Below, one piece after another: positions 6,982 to 14,865 of a stretch of 22,814 bases of DNA. The stretch is from Legionellales bacterium UBA5158 (lineage in GTDB: Bacteria > Pseudomonadota > Gammaproteobacteria > DSM-16500): positions 4,650 through 27,463 of the forward strand of contig DHXK01000075.1 in assembly GCA_002413665.1 (NCBI GenBank), given 5' to 3'. Below the pieces are notes generated by a model. That model saw nothing but the letters and a program-made list of their open reading frames with translations, did no database searches and was not told where the DNA came from. The position numbers were made by a program, and so were the translations under genes. Numbering within the stretch: position 1 is the stretch's first letter; each line of letters starts with the position of its first letter.

Positions 6982-8625
6982 CTAAAAAATACATTCAGCA
7001 ATAATAAACGCTACGATTCCCAAACCACCCAATAAATAAACCACTGAATTTAGCATTGCAAGCTGTGACATAACTATCAAGGCACTCAATAAAAAACCCC
7101 CGCTCAATCCCAACATACTCCGTCGTGCACGAGCTTTTTTTTGTATAGTGCTATCCCGTATAGATTGTTCCAACATGAATCGATCCGATTCCTGTTTATG
7201 TCTAAATTCATTTAATACACCATAAACTAGCTCAGGAATTTCCGGCAGTTTCTCAGACCAATACGGAAGATTGTTTCGAACTTTTCGAAGGAAAGCGCGA
7301 GGACCTACTTGTTTTTTTAACCACCGCTCTAGATAAGGACCCGCTATAGTCCAGATATCTAAGTCTGGGTAAATTTGCGCACCGACACCTTCAATATTCA
7401 ATAATGTTTTTTGTAATAATATAAGCTGAGGTTGGATATTGATATTGAATCGACGGGCAGTTTGAAAAAGTCTTAATAACAAATGTCCAAATGAAATCTC
7501 TTTCACTGGGCGAGCAAAAATAGGCTCACACACCGCTCGTATAGCTCCTTCAAATTGATCGATGCGTGTGTCAGGCGACAACCACCCAGAAGACACATGC
7601 AATTCAGCTACACGCTGATAATCACGCTTGAAAAATGCTAACATGTTTTCTGCTAAATAACGTTGATCTTGTGTGCTGAGTGAACCAACAATACCAAAAT
7701 CCACTGCAATATATTGCGGATTTTCTAGATTCTTTGTTGAAACAAAAATATTGCCAGGATGCATATCCGCATGAAAAAAACTATCGCGAAAAACTTGGGT
7801 GAAAAATATTTCAACGCCACGTTCTGCTAATTTTTTTAAATTAATACCCGCTTCTTTAATGGCAAAAATATTATGTATGGGAATGCCTTCGATGCGTTCC
7901 ATTACCAGTACATCGACACGACAATAATGCCAATAAATTTCAGGAATATATAACTCTGAAGAGTCTTGGAAATTACGACGCAATTGGGAAGCATTCGCAC
8001 CCTCACGAAGCAAATCTAATTCGTCATACAGTGTGCTTGCAATTTCAGCGACGATTTCTTTAGGTTTAAAACGACGACCTTGTTTCCAATATCGATCAGC
8101 AAAGGAAGCTAAGGTAAACAGTAAATCTAAATCCCTGTCTATTAGTTTTTTAATACCGGGTCGCAATACTTTCACAACGCCAGCGCGTCCATCCATTAAT
8201 GTGACAGCATGTACTTGTGCTATTGACGCAGACGCAAGTGCCTGTGGATCAAATGATGCAAAAATATCTTTTATATTTTGATGCAAAGACGTTTCAATAA
8301 TTTTTTGTGCTAGCAGACCCGAAAAAGGAGGAACTTGATCCTGAAGTTTAGTTAATTCTTCGGCAATATCATCTGGCAATAAATCACGACGAGTAGACAG
8401 CACTTGTCCTGCCTTAATAAAAATAGGCCCCAACTCTTCTATCGCTAATCTTATCCGTTGTCCGCGAGTTAATTTTTTATTTGACAACCAATACCAAGGA
8501 TTGGCATATCTCAAAAAACGAAAAGAAGAAAACCACGTCGTTGCTAAAATAATTTCATCTAAATTGTAGCGTACTAGAATGTAATTTATTTTCATCAAGC
8601 GACATAATTGCGATAGTGTTTTCAC
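6982..8625 (-). CDS. ubiB: Ubiquinone biosynthesis kinase-like ATPase UbiB
   Basis: A 547-residue member of the ABC1/ADCK/UbiB family, a membrane-bound ATPase needed for aerobic ubiquinone synthesis. It has the family-specific KxGQ motif (KAGQ, 71-74), the alanine-rich loop that replaces the glycine-rich loop (ASASIAQVH, 131-139), the ATP-site lysine in VVKVLRPG (Lys152), the catalytic HADMHPGN (285-292) and DFG (309-311). The C-terminal ~45 residues contain two transmembrane helices. The start is GTG and overlaps the ubiJ stop in a GTGA, with GAGG just upstream, so translation is coupled. It is the last gene of the ubiE-ubiJ-ubiB operon. Confidence 0.95.
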   Translation of the reverse strand: MKTLSQLCRLMKINYILVRYNLDEIILATTWFSSFRFLRYANPWYWLSNKKLTRGQRIRLAIEELGPIFIKAGQVLSTRRDLLPDDIAEELTKLQDQVPPFSGLLAQKIIETSLHQNIKDIFASFDPQALASASIAQVHAVTLMDGRAGVVKVLRPGIKKLIDRDLDLLFTLASFADRYWKQGRRFKPKEIVAEIASTLYDELDLLREGANASQLRRNFQDSSELYIPEIYWHYCRVDVLVMERIEGIPIHNIFAIKEAGINLKKLAERGVEIFFTQVFRDSFFHADMHPGNIFVSTKNLENPQYIAVDFGIVGSLSTQDQRYLAENMLAFFKRDYQRVAELHVSSGWLSPDTRIDQFEGAIRAVCEPIFARPVKEISFGHLLLRLFQTARRFNINIQPQLILLQKTLLNIEGVGAQIYPDLDIWTIAGPYLERWLKKQVGPRAFLRKVRNNLPYWSEKLPEIPELVYGVLNEFRHKQESDRFMLEQSIRDSTIQKKARARRSMLGLSGGFLLSALIVMSQLAMLNSVVYLLGGLGIVAFIIAECIF

Positions 8626-9242
8626 TCTAAACCTCGTTTAGTGAATAATTTTTTTTGTAGCAATTGAATCCGTGCATCAACACGATCCGCATCCATACGT
8701 AATTCATCTATGTCATGAAAAAAATCTTGCAACGCCTCAGAAGAGGGGAAAAACTCAGCTTCTTCGTGTATATATTCATCTATGTTTTGCAATAAAGTTT
8801 CTCTAGCTTGATGACTTATTTTTTTTATACGTCTAGCAAAACGACCTACATGATACGCAGGTACATCACCTACCCATTGCGATAAATATTCTTCCCAGGC
8901 TATCTCCATTTGATCAAATAAATCCATCACTTGTTGGCCTAATTCTAAATCACCAATGATAGTGACATCATCCGAAAAAAAACCATGGCGTTTTTCACCC
9001 GAGAAAGACATCTGTAATAAGCGTAAGGGTGTGCCAGAAATAACTGTGTCGGCTTGCACTAAAGGAGTCAGTTTAATTTCAATTTTATCAGTAAAAATAA
9101 GTTGAAATGTGACATTCACTCCCTTCAAGGCTATGGTGACGATTTTATTTTTTAAATGTTGTAACCGACTTGCTGACTCAGGATCCAGTGCAATATAACG
9201 ATTAATTGCTTTTTGAATAAGGCTAATTAATTGGGCTTTCAT
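8622..9242 (-). CDS. ubiJ: Ubiquinone biosynthesis accessory protein UbiJ
   Basis: A 206-residue protein with an N-terminal SCP2-type lipid-binding domain (about residues 15-115; LKNKIVTIALKGVN and a VISGTPLRLLQM segment) and a C-terminal predicted coiled coil, the usual UbiJ layout. UbiJ helps organise the soluble Ubi complex and binds ubiquinone intermediates. Assignment rests on the domain together with its place between ubiE and ubiB. It begins at the ATG inside TGATG, sharing one base with the ubiE stop, and ends overlapping ubiB by 4 bases. An in-frame TTG one codon upstream is less likely. Confidence 0.88.
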   Translation of the reverse strand: MKAQLISLIQKAINRYIALDPESASRLQHLKNKIVTIALKGVNVTFQLIFTDKIEIKLTPLVQADTVISGTPLRLLQMSFSGEKRHGFFSDDVTIIGDLELGQQVMDLFDQMEIAWEEYLSQWVGDVPAYHVGRFARRIKKISHQARETLLQNIDEYIHEEAEFFPSSEALQDFFHDIDELRMDADRVDARIQLLQKKLFTKRGLE

Positions 9243-10000
9243 CAAAATTTAAATCCTTTGTGTAATGCAACTATCCCACCGGTTAAATTATGAAAGCTAA
9301 CCTCTTCAAATTGAGCATCTTGTAGCATCGTTTTTAATGTTTCTTGATCCGGATGCAGGCGTATCGATTCCACTAAATATTGGTAACTCTTGGCATCGTT
9401 GCAGATCCATTCGCCTAACTTTGGAATGACGTTAAATGAGAATTTATCATAAAGGGTTTCTAGCAAAGGAATGCTGGGTTTGGAAAATTCTAGCACTAAA
9501 CATTTTCCACCCGGTTTTAAGACCCTATACATAGACCGCAAAGCTTGAGCTTTATCCGTTACATTTCGCAATCCAAACGCAATGGTGATGCAGTCAAAAT
9601 AATTATCTGGGAAAGGCAAGTATTCTGCATCAGCTTGTACGTAACTGATATTGCCCACTAAACCTTCGTTGGTTAATCGCTCACGACCTTGAGCTAACAT
9701 TTGTTCATTAATATCAGCCAACACAACACGACCTTGCTTACCGACTTGTTTAACAAACTCTTTGGCTAAATCACCGGTTCCACCAGCTATGTCTAATACC
9801 GCTTGATTGGGTCGGATTGCTGCCTGACCTATAGTGTAGCGTTTCCAAAGTCTATGTAACCCAAAGGACATAAGATCATTCATCAAGTCATATTTATTAG
9901 CTACAGATGCGAAAACTTCGGCAACACGATCCGCTTTTTCAGCGATAGGAACATCAGTGTAACCAAAATGAGTGGTTTTTTTATCAGATGGGTTGTGCAT
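9242..10000 (-). CDS. ubiE: Ubiquinone/menaquinone C-methyltransferase UbiE
   Basis: A 252-residue class I SAM methyltransferase that methylates the benzoquinone ring during ubiquinone (and menaquinone) synthesis. The family signature is clear: VFASVANKYDLMNDLMSFGLHRLWKR is represented by residues 29-54, SAM motif I is VLDIAGGTGD (68-77), followed by a YVQADAEYLPFPDNYFD block, and FGLRNVTD and RVLKPGG further on. The length matches the family. It is the first gene of ubiE-ubiJ-ubiB. Upstream, 10001-10186 contains AT-rich sequence with a TATACT hexamer near 10037 on the minus strand that could be its -10, but no convincing -35. Confidence 0.95.
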   Translation of the reverse strand: MHNPSDKKTTHFGYTDVPIAEKADRVAEVFASVANKYDLMNDLMSFGLHRLWKRYTIGQAAIRPNQAVLDIAGGTGDLAKEFVKQVGKQGRVVLADINEQMLAQGRERLTNEGLVGNISYVQADAEYLPFPDNYFDCITIAFGLRNVTDKAQALRSMYRVLKPGGKCLVLEFSKPSIPLLETLYDKFSFNVIPKLGEWICNDAKSYQYLVESIRLHPDQETLKTMLQDAQFEEVSFHNLTGGIVALHKGFKF

Positions 10001-10186
10001 AAATTTAACTGCGTGAACTAAAGTGAGATAAGTATACTAGAAAGTCGGGTTGATCTGTACCCTTCCTAAGCTGACAATGTTTAGTATAACTCCTTAGTTG
10101 GGGAGATGATAAATAAACTTTAACCCTCCAGATGTAAACTCAGAAAATAAAAGTATCTACTCTTAAGAAGCGTGATTTCTTGCCAG

Positions 10187-10219
10187 AAAAAAATATGCCA
10201 GGTAACAATACCTGGCATA
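10187..10219 (-). terminator. Rho-independent terminator downstream of the repeat-protein gene
   Basis: TATGCCAGGTA (10194-10204) and TACCTGGCATA (10209-10219) form a perfect 11-bp stem with an ACAA/TTGT loop, followed on the minus strand by seven T (10193-10187). It lies about 30 bases after the stop of the secreted repeat protein and ends the queF transcript group. Confidence 0.85.
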
Positions 10220-10249
10220 AATAAATCAACAGCCTGAAAATTTACAGGA

Positions 10250-11107
10250 TTATTCTGAGATCGGAGTCAGCCTCCATGTACTTCCACCGTTAACAGTTTC
10301 AGAAATATGTAAGAAGCCATCAGTGTTAGCACCAACAGCAGTACAGATTGCCGTTGCATCACTACCTGTACAACTTGTACCTTTAAACCTTCCCGTGTAA
10401 GTATTCGAAATCTTAGTCCATGTCGCTGTTCCATCCCTGCTGACTAAAAGCAATGGCTTCTGATCTTGCTCACCCACCGCAGTACAAACAGCAGTAGCGC
10501 CTGTACCCGTACAACTCGTTGCATTAAATTGTGCAAACAAAAGTGGGATATTACTTAGTAGGGAACGTTTCCATGTCGAACCTCCATCAATTGTGTAAGC
10601 CAAACCAGCGTCGTCTGACACAGTTCCTCCTGCTATGCAGATAGCACTGGCGCCACTACCTGTGCAGCTGGATGAGAGAAATCGACCTAGTATTCCCCCT
10701 GGTGTAGGTGGTGGTTCAGCGCCTACATTTAATGGATAATTAGTTCCTGCACAAGTGACATCCCCTGGGAAACAAACAAAAAGATGATGATGTGGATCTC
10801 GATCCGCAGCATTCACTTCTCCACTAATCTTTAATTGCAACGTACAACTACCACCTGAGGTTAAATTAAATAAAGGACCACAGGTATCTCCTCCAGCATT
10901 AGTCACTTGAGTAACATTAAGTGGTAAATACCTTACATGATTATTATTACGTGTAGTCGCGGTATTGTTTTTCACTGTGTAAAAAGCTGTAGCAGAACCA
11001 GCAGTGAGGACAGTAGGCAGTGGAGTGCCTGCTTTTGGCACTATGCTAAAAGGCAAAGCATAACTTAAACTTGCTATGCTTAGTCGAAAATAACAGAGAT
11101 AGCACAC
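10250..11107 (-). CDS. Secreted protein with three cysteine-framed repeats; 5' end looks damaged
   Basis: The 285-residue reading has a first domain (about 15-130; ALPFSIVPKAG, a CGPLFNLTSGGSCTLQL block, HHHLFVCFPG, CAGTNYPLNV) and then three ~45-residue repeats that each start SCTGS/T...ATAxCTAVG and carry a BNR/Asp-box-like DGGSTW or NGGSTW. This looks like an exported beta-rich, propeller-like protein with disulfides. The only start is a GTG at 11107 without a good ribosome-binding site, and the first 14 residues make a poor signal peptide. In the overlapping frame, bases 11130-11086 read SKFNFLSKCAISVIF and, after a one-base shift, continue as LSIASLSYA: a normal signal peptide broken by a frameshift and lacking its ATG, which would fall inside queF. 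Probably a decaying gene. Confidence 0.6.
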   Translation of the reverse strand: MCYLCYFRLSIASLSYALPFSIVPKAGTPLPTVLTAGSATAFYTVKNNTATTRNNNHVRYLPLNVTQVTNAGGDTCGPLFNLTSGGSCTLQLKISGEVNAADRDPHHHLFVCFPGDVTCAGTNYPLNVGAEPPPTPGGILGRFLSSSCTGSGASAICIAGGTVSDDAGLAYTIDGGSTWKRSLLSNIPLLFAQFNATSCTGTGATAVCTAVGEQDQKPLLLVSRDGTATWTKISNTYTGRFKGTSCTGSDATAICTAVGANTDGFLHISETVNGGSTWRLTPISE

Positions 11108-11125
11108 TTGCTCAAAAAATTAAAT

Positions 11126-11947
11126 TTACTGCCTACACAATTGACTGTTTTTTGGAATAAAATCATTTTCAGTAGAACGATAAGGATTAATATCCAGTCC
11201 TCCTCTACGCGTATAACGTGCATGCACTGATAATTTATCAGGCGAACATCGTCTTAAAATATCCATAAAAATGCGTTCTACACATTGTTCATGAAATTCA
11301 TTATGATTTCGAAACGAAACTATATATTTTAATAACCCTTTATGATTTATTTTTTTTCCAACATATTCAATAAACACACTGCCCCAGTCAGGCTGTCCTG
11401 TGACTAAACAATTTGATTTTAATAAATCTGAAAAAACAATTTCGGATACTTTTTCTTCTTCCACAACTAAAAAATCTGGCGCTACAATATAAGTATCACA
11501 CACGATATCTTGCGCATCTAAATGTGTTCCCGAAAAAACATCTTTTTTATTACCTTTGACATCTGAAACGTCTGTCAGCTTTACTTCAACTTCCACACCT
11601 GCATTTTGAGACAAATCATGCTTCATCATTTCGCAGGCTGTAGCTATTGAATCGATATGAGTATTGTTAAATGAATTTAAATATAATTTAAAAGATTTTG
11701 ATTCAATGATATTAGCTGAGGTACAAGGAAAAATAAATTCACCTATCACTACAATAGGCTTACCTTTTTTATTAAGCCAAGAAATTTCAAATCCATTCCA
11801 GACATCTGCTCCGTGAAAAGGTAAAACAAGCGGAACATTTATTTCTTCACGTTTTAATTTACGCGGAATAGGAAATAATAAATCTGCTTGATATTGAGAA
11901 ATGTAGGAACTTTTTTTCCCTAAAGGAGAAAGATCGACGTGCTTCAT
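11126..11947 (-). CDS. queF: NADPH-dependent 7-cyano-7-deazaguanine (preQ0) reductase QueF
   Basis: A 273-residue long-form (two-domain, E. coli-type) QueF that reduces preQ0 to preQ1 for tRNA queuosine. The QueF motif ESKSFKLYLNSFN is at residues 82-94. The catalytic nucleophile is Cys180 in SNCLVTGQPDWG, with the general acid Asp187, and FHE (218-220) supplies the preQ0-binding glutamate. The end (SQLCRQ) resembles other family members. The start has AGG 6 bases upstream. The stop lies 18 bases before the repeat-protein gene, so the two share a transcript. Other queuosine genes are not in the window. Confidence 0.95.
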   Translation of the reverse strand: MKHVDLSPLGKKSSYISQYQADLLFPIPRKLKREEINVPLVLPFHGADVWNGFEISWLNKKGKPIVVIGEFIFPCTSANIIESKSFKLYLNSFNNTHIDSIATACEMMKHDLSQNAGVEVEVKLTDVSDVKGNKKDVFSGTHLDAQDIVCDTYIVAPDFLVVEEEKVSEIVFSDLLKSNCLVTGQPDWGSVFIEYVGKKINHKGLLKYIVSFRNHNEFHEQCVERIFMDILRRCSPDKLSVHARYTRRGGLDINPYRSTENDFIPKNSQLCRQ

Positions 11948-11973
11948 GAGTTACCTTATTTATGCTTAAATTA

Positions 11974-12007
11974 AATGACACGCGTTTCATTTGAAACGCG
12001 TGTCATT
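11974..12007 (-). terminator. Strong hairpin between the cysteine-cluster gene and queF
   Basis: AATGACACGCGTTTC (11974-11988) and GAAACGCGTGTCATT (11993-12007) form a perfect 15-bp stem with a 4-base loop, placed 7 bases after the stop of the 629-residue gene. On the minus strand it is followed by TTAATTT rather than an unbroken T-run. It is probably an intrinsic terminator, or at least a strong 3' stabiliser, that separates the gene from queF. Confidence 0.65.
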
Positions 12008-12014
12008 GCTAGAA

Positions 12015-13904
12015 TTATAGCTCCATACTATGAGATGGAGGAGGAGCATAACGACGAGCGTTAAGTTCTTCCTGCTCCATGGTTTGTACTACAGATTCAT
12101 CAGATTTAGCAAAAAATGGAAAATGCTTTTTCAATAATGCAAATGCTTTCATGTCATGTTTTTGCAATAACAGCAAGATCTTATCAGGCGTAACTTCTTG
12201 CTCGTCTTTACAACAATCAACCAAATAAGCCATTCCACGAAGAAATTTAAAAGCTCCGTAACCTTTGTTATTTGATTTCACTTTACCATTTTCTTTCAAC
12301 TCTCGTAGCGTTTGTATTAAGGCTACTATTTGTCTAGGAGGGTAACCTGCATCTTTAAATTGTTGTAAAACAGCGCTTGTTAATAACCATTTTTCTGGAT
12401 TACTGATACCGTTATTATTTTTACGCGCATATATTCTAATAAGTTCCTTTGAACCTTGATAGGCCACTATCAATGCGCCGACTCCAGCCACAGTCGCAGT
12501 ATGTGGGCCAGCCCAATGTGGTTTTTCAGTCATTGCTGCGGTCGTTGCTCCTGCCGCTAATCCTGATACCAATTGAATGGCAGAACGTTCCATTTTATAA
12601 CCTGATACCAAGTTCTTAAGAGGTGATCCTATTGCACGTGCAACGTGTCCTACTGCTAAAAGTGCAAAACTTGCAGTTGCTGCAACTTGAGCCGCAGTGG
12701 AAGTTAAAAATGTTGCATGAGAAGAAGCCGCTGCTGCCGTCCCAGTCGAACTTAACGCTAACGCCTGAGAAGAATCCAATGCGACACCTGTTGAACCCAT
12801 CTGATTTGGGTAGGATGCATGAAGATAATCATAATGCATACCAGTAGAGCTATCCGCTTCATTAGAGGAAGGTGTGTCATCTCCAGCTATAGCTTTTGCT
12901 GCTGTCATACCTGCACCCGCACCACCCATAATTGTGATACCACAACATTTAAAGATTCCGTCACTATCATTACTGCTGCATCGACATTCCGTTCCGCAAC
13001 TTGAACAACAATCAAAATTCGGACAAGAACACTCTGCGCAATGACAGTTAGGACAGGTAATAGAAGGACAATGACAGTTCACTTCACCACAGCTATTACA
13101 ACAATTACCGTGTGAGTTACCACAACAAATATTTCCACAACATTCGACGAGCTGACGATCCACTACACCTGAACGATAATCACTGGAACCAAAATAAAGC
13201 CAATTATTAGCATGATTGCTTCCAGCATCTGACCATCCCGCGGCCCATAAAAAAGGATTACTGTTACCGCTGCTGCTACCAAAATTAAAATTGAAGTTGC
13301 TGCTACTCACAACACTAAAATTTTCTTTTTGTTCTGCTGGGACTGATGCCTGATTATATCTTACGGAGACGAGTGGAGCGGGTATAAATTTTTCTGTTAG
13401 TTGAGCGCAAGTTGTTTTACAAGATGCTTCTAACTCGTCAAAAATCATTTTAGCTTTTGGATTTTTCTGGAGGTTCTCAATCGCAATCCGATAAAAGCTT
13501 TCTCTTTCTACTGAAGGCACGCTATCGATATTATCTGGAATTCCTTCTAAAATTCCATTATGTTTTAAGGCAATAAATGCAATGCGTCTATGTAAGTTTA
13601 ATAAATCATTTTGAAATTCTTCTAATCGTGCTGATAACCAATCTTTTTGTTCAGCACTTAATTTATCATATGTCGTTCCTAAAATATCTCGTCCTAAGGT
13701 CCCATAAGCCGTATCAAATAAATTCTCGATAACACTTGTTAAAGTTGCAGTTTGAGCAGATGAACGCTGTTCGGCGGATACTTGATTTAAATAAGCTTCA
13801 TTAAATCCAAGGCATCCTTTTTGTTCTATTCTTTTATCCGAATAATCCATTGCGATAACATGATCTTTTTTCATTCTAGTGAAATTCTTACTAATTTTTG
13901 TCAT
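12015..13904 (-). CDS. Unrecognised 629-residue protein with a 21-cysteine cluster and hydrophobic C-terminal half
   Basis: No known family recognised. Layout: a helical, Glu/Leu-rich N-terminal region (1-175); a Ser/Asn/Phe/Gly linker (195-245); a cluster of 21 cysteines in 67 residues (255-321) arranged as repeated CC, CxC and CxxC pairs with Asn, His and Gly spacers, suggesting zinc or other metal binding; a Ser/Ala-rich stretch (340-400); hydrophobic, possibly membrane-inserting segments near 402-424, 442-459 and 469-484; and a helical C-terminal region (500-600). The C-terminal 30 residues include MEQEELNARRY and end SMEL, resembling the Glu-rich E-block of Dot/Icm substrates. The ATG has GAGGAG 7 bases upstream. 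Isolated by its own terminator and a 327-base upstream region, it looks like an independent, probably horizontally spread gene; an effector role is inference. Confidence 0.75.
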   Translation of the reverse strand: MTKISKNFTRMKKDHVIAMDYSDKRIEQKGCLGFNEAYLNQVSAEQRSSAQTATLTSVIENLFDTAYGTLGRDILGTTYDKLSAEQKDWLSARLEEFQNDLLNLHRRIAFIALKHNGILEGIPDNIDSVPSVERESFYRIAIENLQKNPKAKMIFDELEASCKTTCAQLTEKFIPAPLVSVRYNQASVPAEQKENFSVVSSSNFNFNFGSSSGNSNPFLWAAGWSDAGSNHANNWLYFGSSDYRSGVVDRQLVECCGNICCGNSHGNCCNSCGEVNCHCPSITCPNCHCAECSCPNFDCCSSCGTECRCSSNDSDGIFKCCGITIMGGAGAGMTAAKAIAGDDTPSSNEADSSTGMHYDYLHASYPNQMGSTGVALDSSQALALSSTGTAAAASSHATFLTSTAAQVAATASFALLAVGHVARAIGSPLKNLVSGYKMERSAIQLVSGLAAGATTAAMTEKPHWAGPHTATVAGVGALIVAYQGSKELIRIYARKNNNGISNPEKWLLTSAVLQQFKDAGYPPRQIVALIQTLRELKENGKVKSNNKGYGAFKFLRGMAYLVDCCKDEQEVTPDKILLLLQKHDMKAFALLKKHFPFFAKSDESVVQTMEQEELNARRYAPPPSHSMEL

Positions 13905-14231
13905 TTGTCACTCCTCAGAGTTGGGTATAAAGCATTATGGAATTTAAAATCTGAGCATATATTAACCTGTTTAGATTAAAGGATTCTTAACGATCAGACA
14001 TTTTCATACATAAATTGCACTGTTATCCCGCTGGAAAGATGTCTGCAAAAAGAGAAATTTATTGAAAAATAAGGAGTTTTGAGTTATTCGTTACTGCATT
14101 GGTTAAAAGTATTAGCACAGCATAAAATTTGCCGTTGGATTTTTATCAAAAAGAGGATGAACTATTCTTTGTAGAATTTTTTAATTTCATGAAATCCCCT
14201 CTTTATGGATACCCGTTTTTTTATTCTTCAT
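13905..14231. other. Non-coding region upstream of the cysteine-cluster gene
   Basis: This 327-base AT-rich gap holds the ribosome-binding site (13911-13917 region) and probable promoter of the 629-residue gene, a tandem TTAA motif (13975-13991) and, nearer the CaaX gene, nested inverted repeats: AAAGAGG/CCTCTTT (14150-14156 with 14198-14204) around ATTCT-TTGT-AGAAT (14164-14177). On the minus strand the outer repeat ends in CCTCTTTTT, so it may help terminate the parA-CaaX transcript. A 14-codon ORF with GAGGGG before its ATG (14190-14146) is also present but has no other support. Confidence 0.4.
13975..13991 (-). promoter_or_regulatory. PmrA-box-like tandem TTAA site
   Basis: On the minus strand GTTAAG-AATCC-TTTAAT matches the enterobacterial PmrA consensus YTTAAK-N5-YTTAAK at all constrained positions but the first. 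It lies about 71 bases upstream of the ATG of the 629-residue gene, and TAATAT/TATATG, possible -10 hexamers, follow 10-13 bases downstream. PmrA regulates many Legionella and Coxiella Dot/Icm genes. In AT-rich DNA such matches also arise by chance. Confidence 0.3.
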
Positions 14232-14855
14232 TTACATAATAGTACACTTATCAGGTTTTTCAGCGGGTTCAGGAAAAAGTATTTCTGGCGCTTCCGCTTT
14301 TAATTTAGCGATACGCTCAGCGATAAAACTATTAAAAGCTTGTTCTAGTAAAATATATTCTTGCTGAAGCTCGACTATTTTTTCACAAAACGTGTCGGAA
14401 ATATTGATAGCTTGGACTTTAATCTCTTCAACATCTTCTTGCGGTGACTCTATTTTTTCAACCCTCTTTTGCTTCAGTAAAAATAAGTTAGCATTGATCT
14501 CTTGCATCATCTTATCAGCAGAAGAATTCTTAATAAAACTCTGGCAACATCCTTGAATAATAGTATTTTGTAGCACAAGTTGGATATAAAAATCTTTATT
14601 CGTTTTTTTTACATACACTAAGAGTTCATTAATATGAACAAGTGATAAATCATTTATATCCTGAATTTTTGGTTGTATTTCACTAGTCTTAATAAGCTCA
14701 GTTAACAGTATTTTAATTTTTTCAAAGGCGGGTTTTAACGTGCCATCTTTCATTTTTTTTATAGAATCAGTTTGCACCTCGACATAGTGATCAATCGCCG
14801 TAACATGATCAATTGCCTTAATATGTTTAGCTTCAAAAAAACGCGTCTTCGCCAT
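14232..14855 (-). CDS. Helical protein ending in a CaaX prenylation box (CTIM)
   Basis: A 207-residue protein with no recognised bacterial family. It is mostly helical, with Lys/Glu/Leu-rich stretches at 25-60, 115-150 and 155-190 that look coiled-coil-like. The last residues are EKPDKCTIM followed by TAA: Cys204-Thr-Ile-Met fits the eukaryotic CaaX rule, and Met at the last position favours farnesyltransferase, as in K-Ras (CVIM). Five glutamates in the final 30 residues also resemble a Dot/Icm E-block. The gene starts 10 bases after parA, with AAGGAG overlapping the parA stop, so it is co-translated with parA in the place usually held by parB. It is not ParB-like: no ParB box or helix-turn-helix is visible. 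A host-prenylated effector is the leading hypothesis. Confidence 0.75.
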   Translation of the reverse strand: MAKTRFFEAKHIKAIDHVTAIDHYVEVQTDSIKKMKDGTLKPAFEKIKILLTELIKTSEIQPKIQDINDLSLVHINELLVYVKKTNKDFYIQLVLQNTIIQGCCQSFIKNSSADKMMQEINANLFLLKQKRVEKIESPQEDVEEIKVQAINISDTFCEKIVELQQEYILLEQAFNSFIAERIAKLKAEAPEILFPEPAEKPDKCTIM

Positions 14856-14865
14856 GACTTTCTCC

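Noticed and set aside
12623..13004. Plus-strand ORFs opposite the cysteine-cluster gene
   Set aside because: Antisense shadows of low-complexity sequence; the minus-strand ORF is much longer and has a strong ribosome-binding site.
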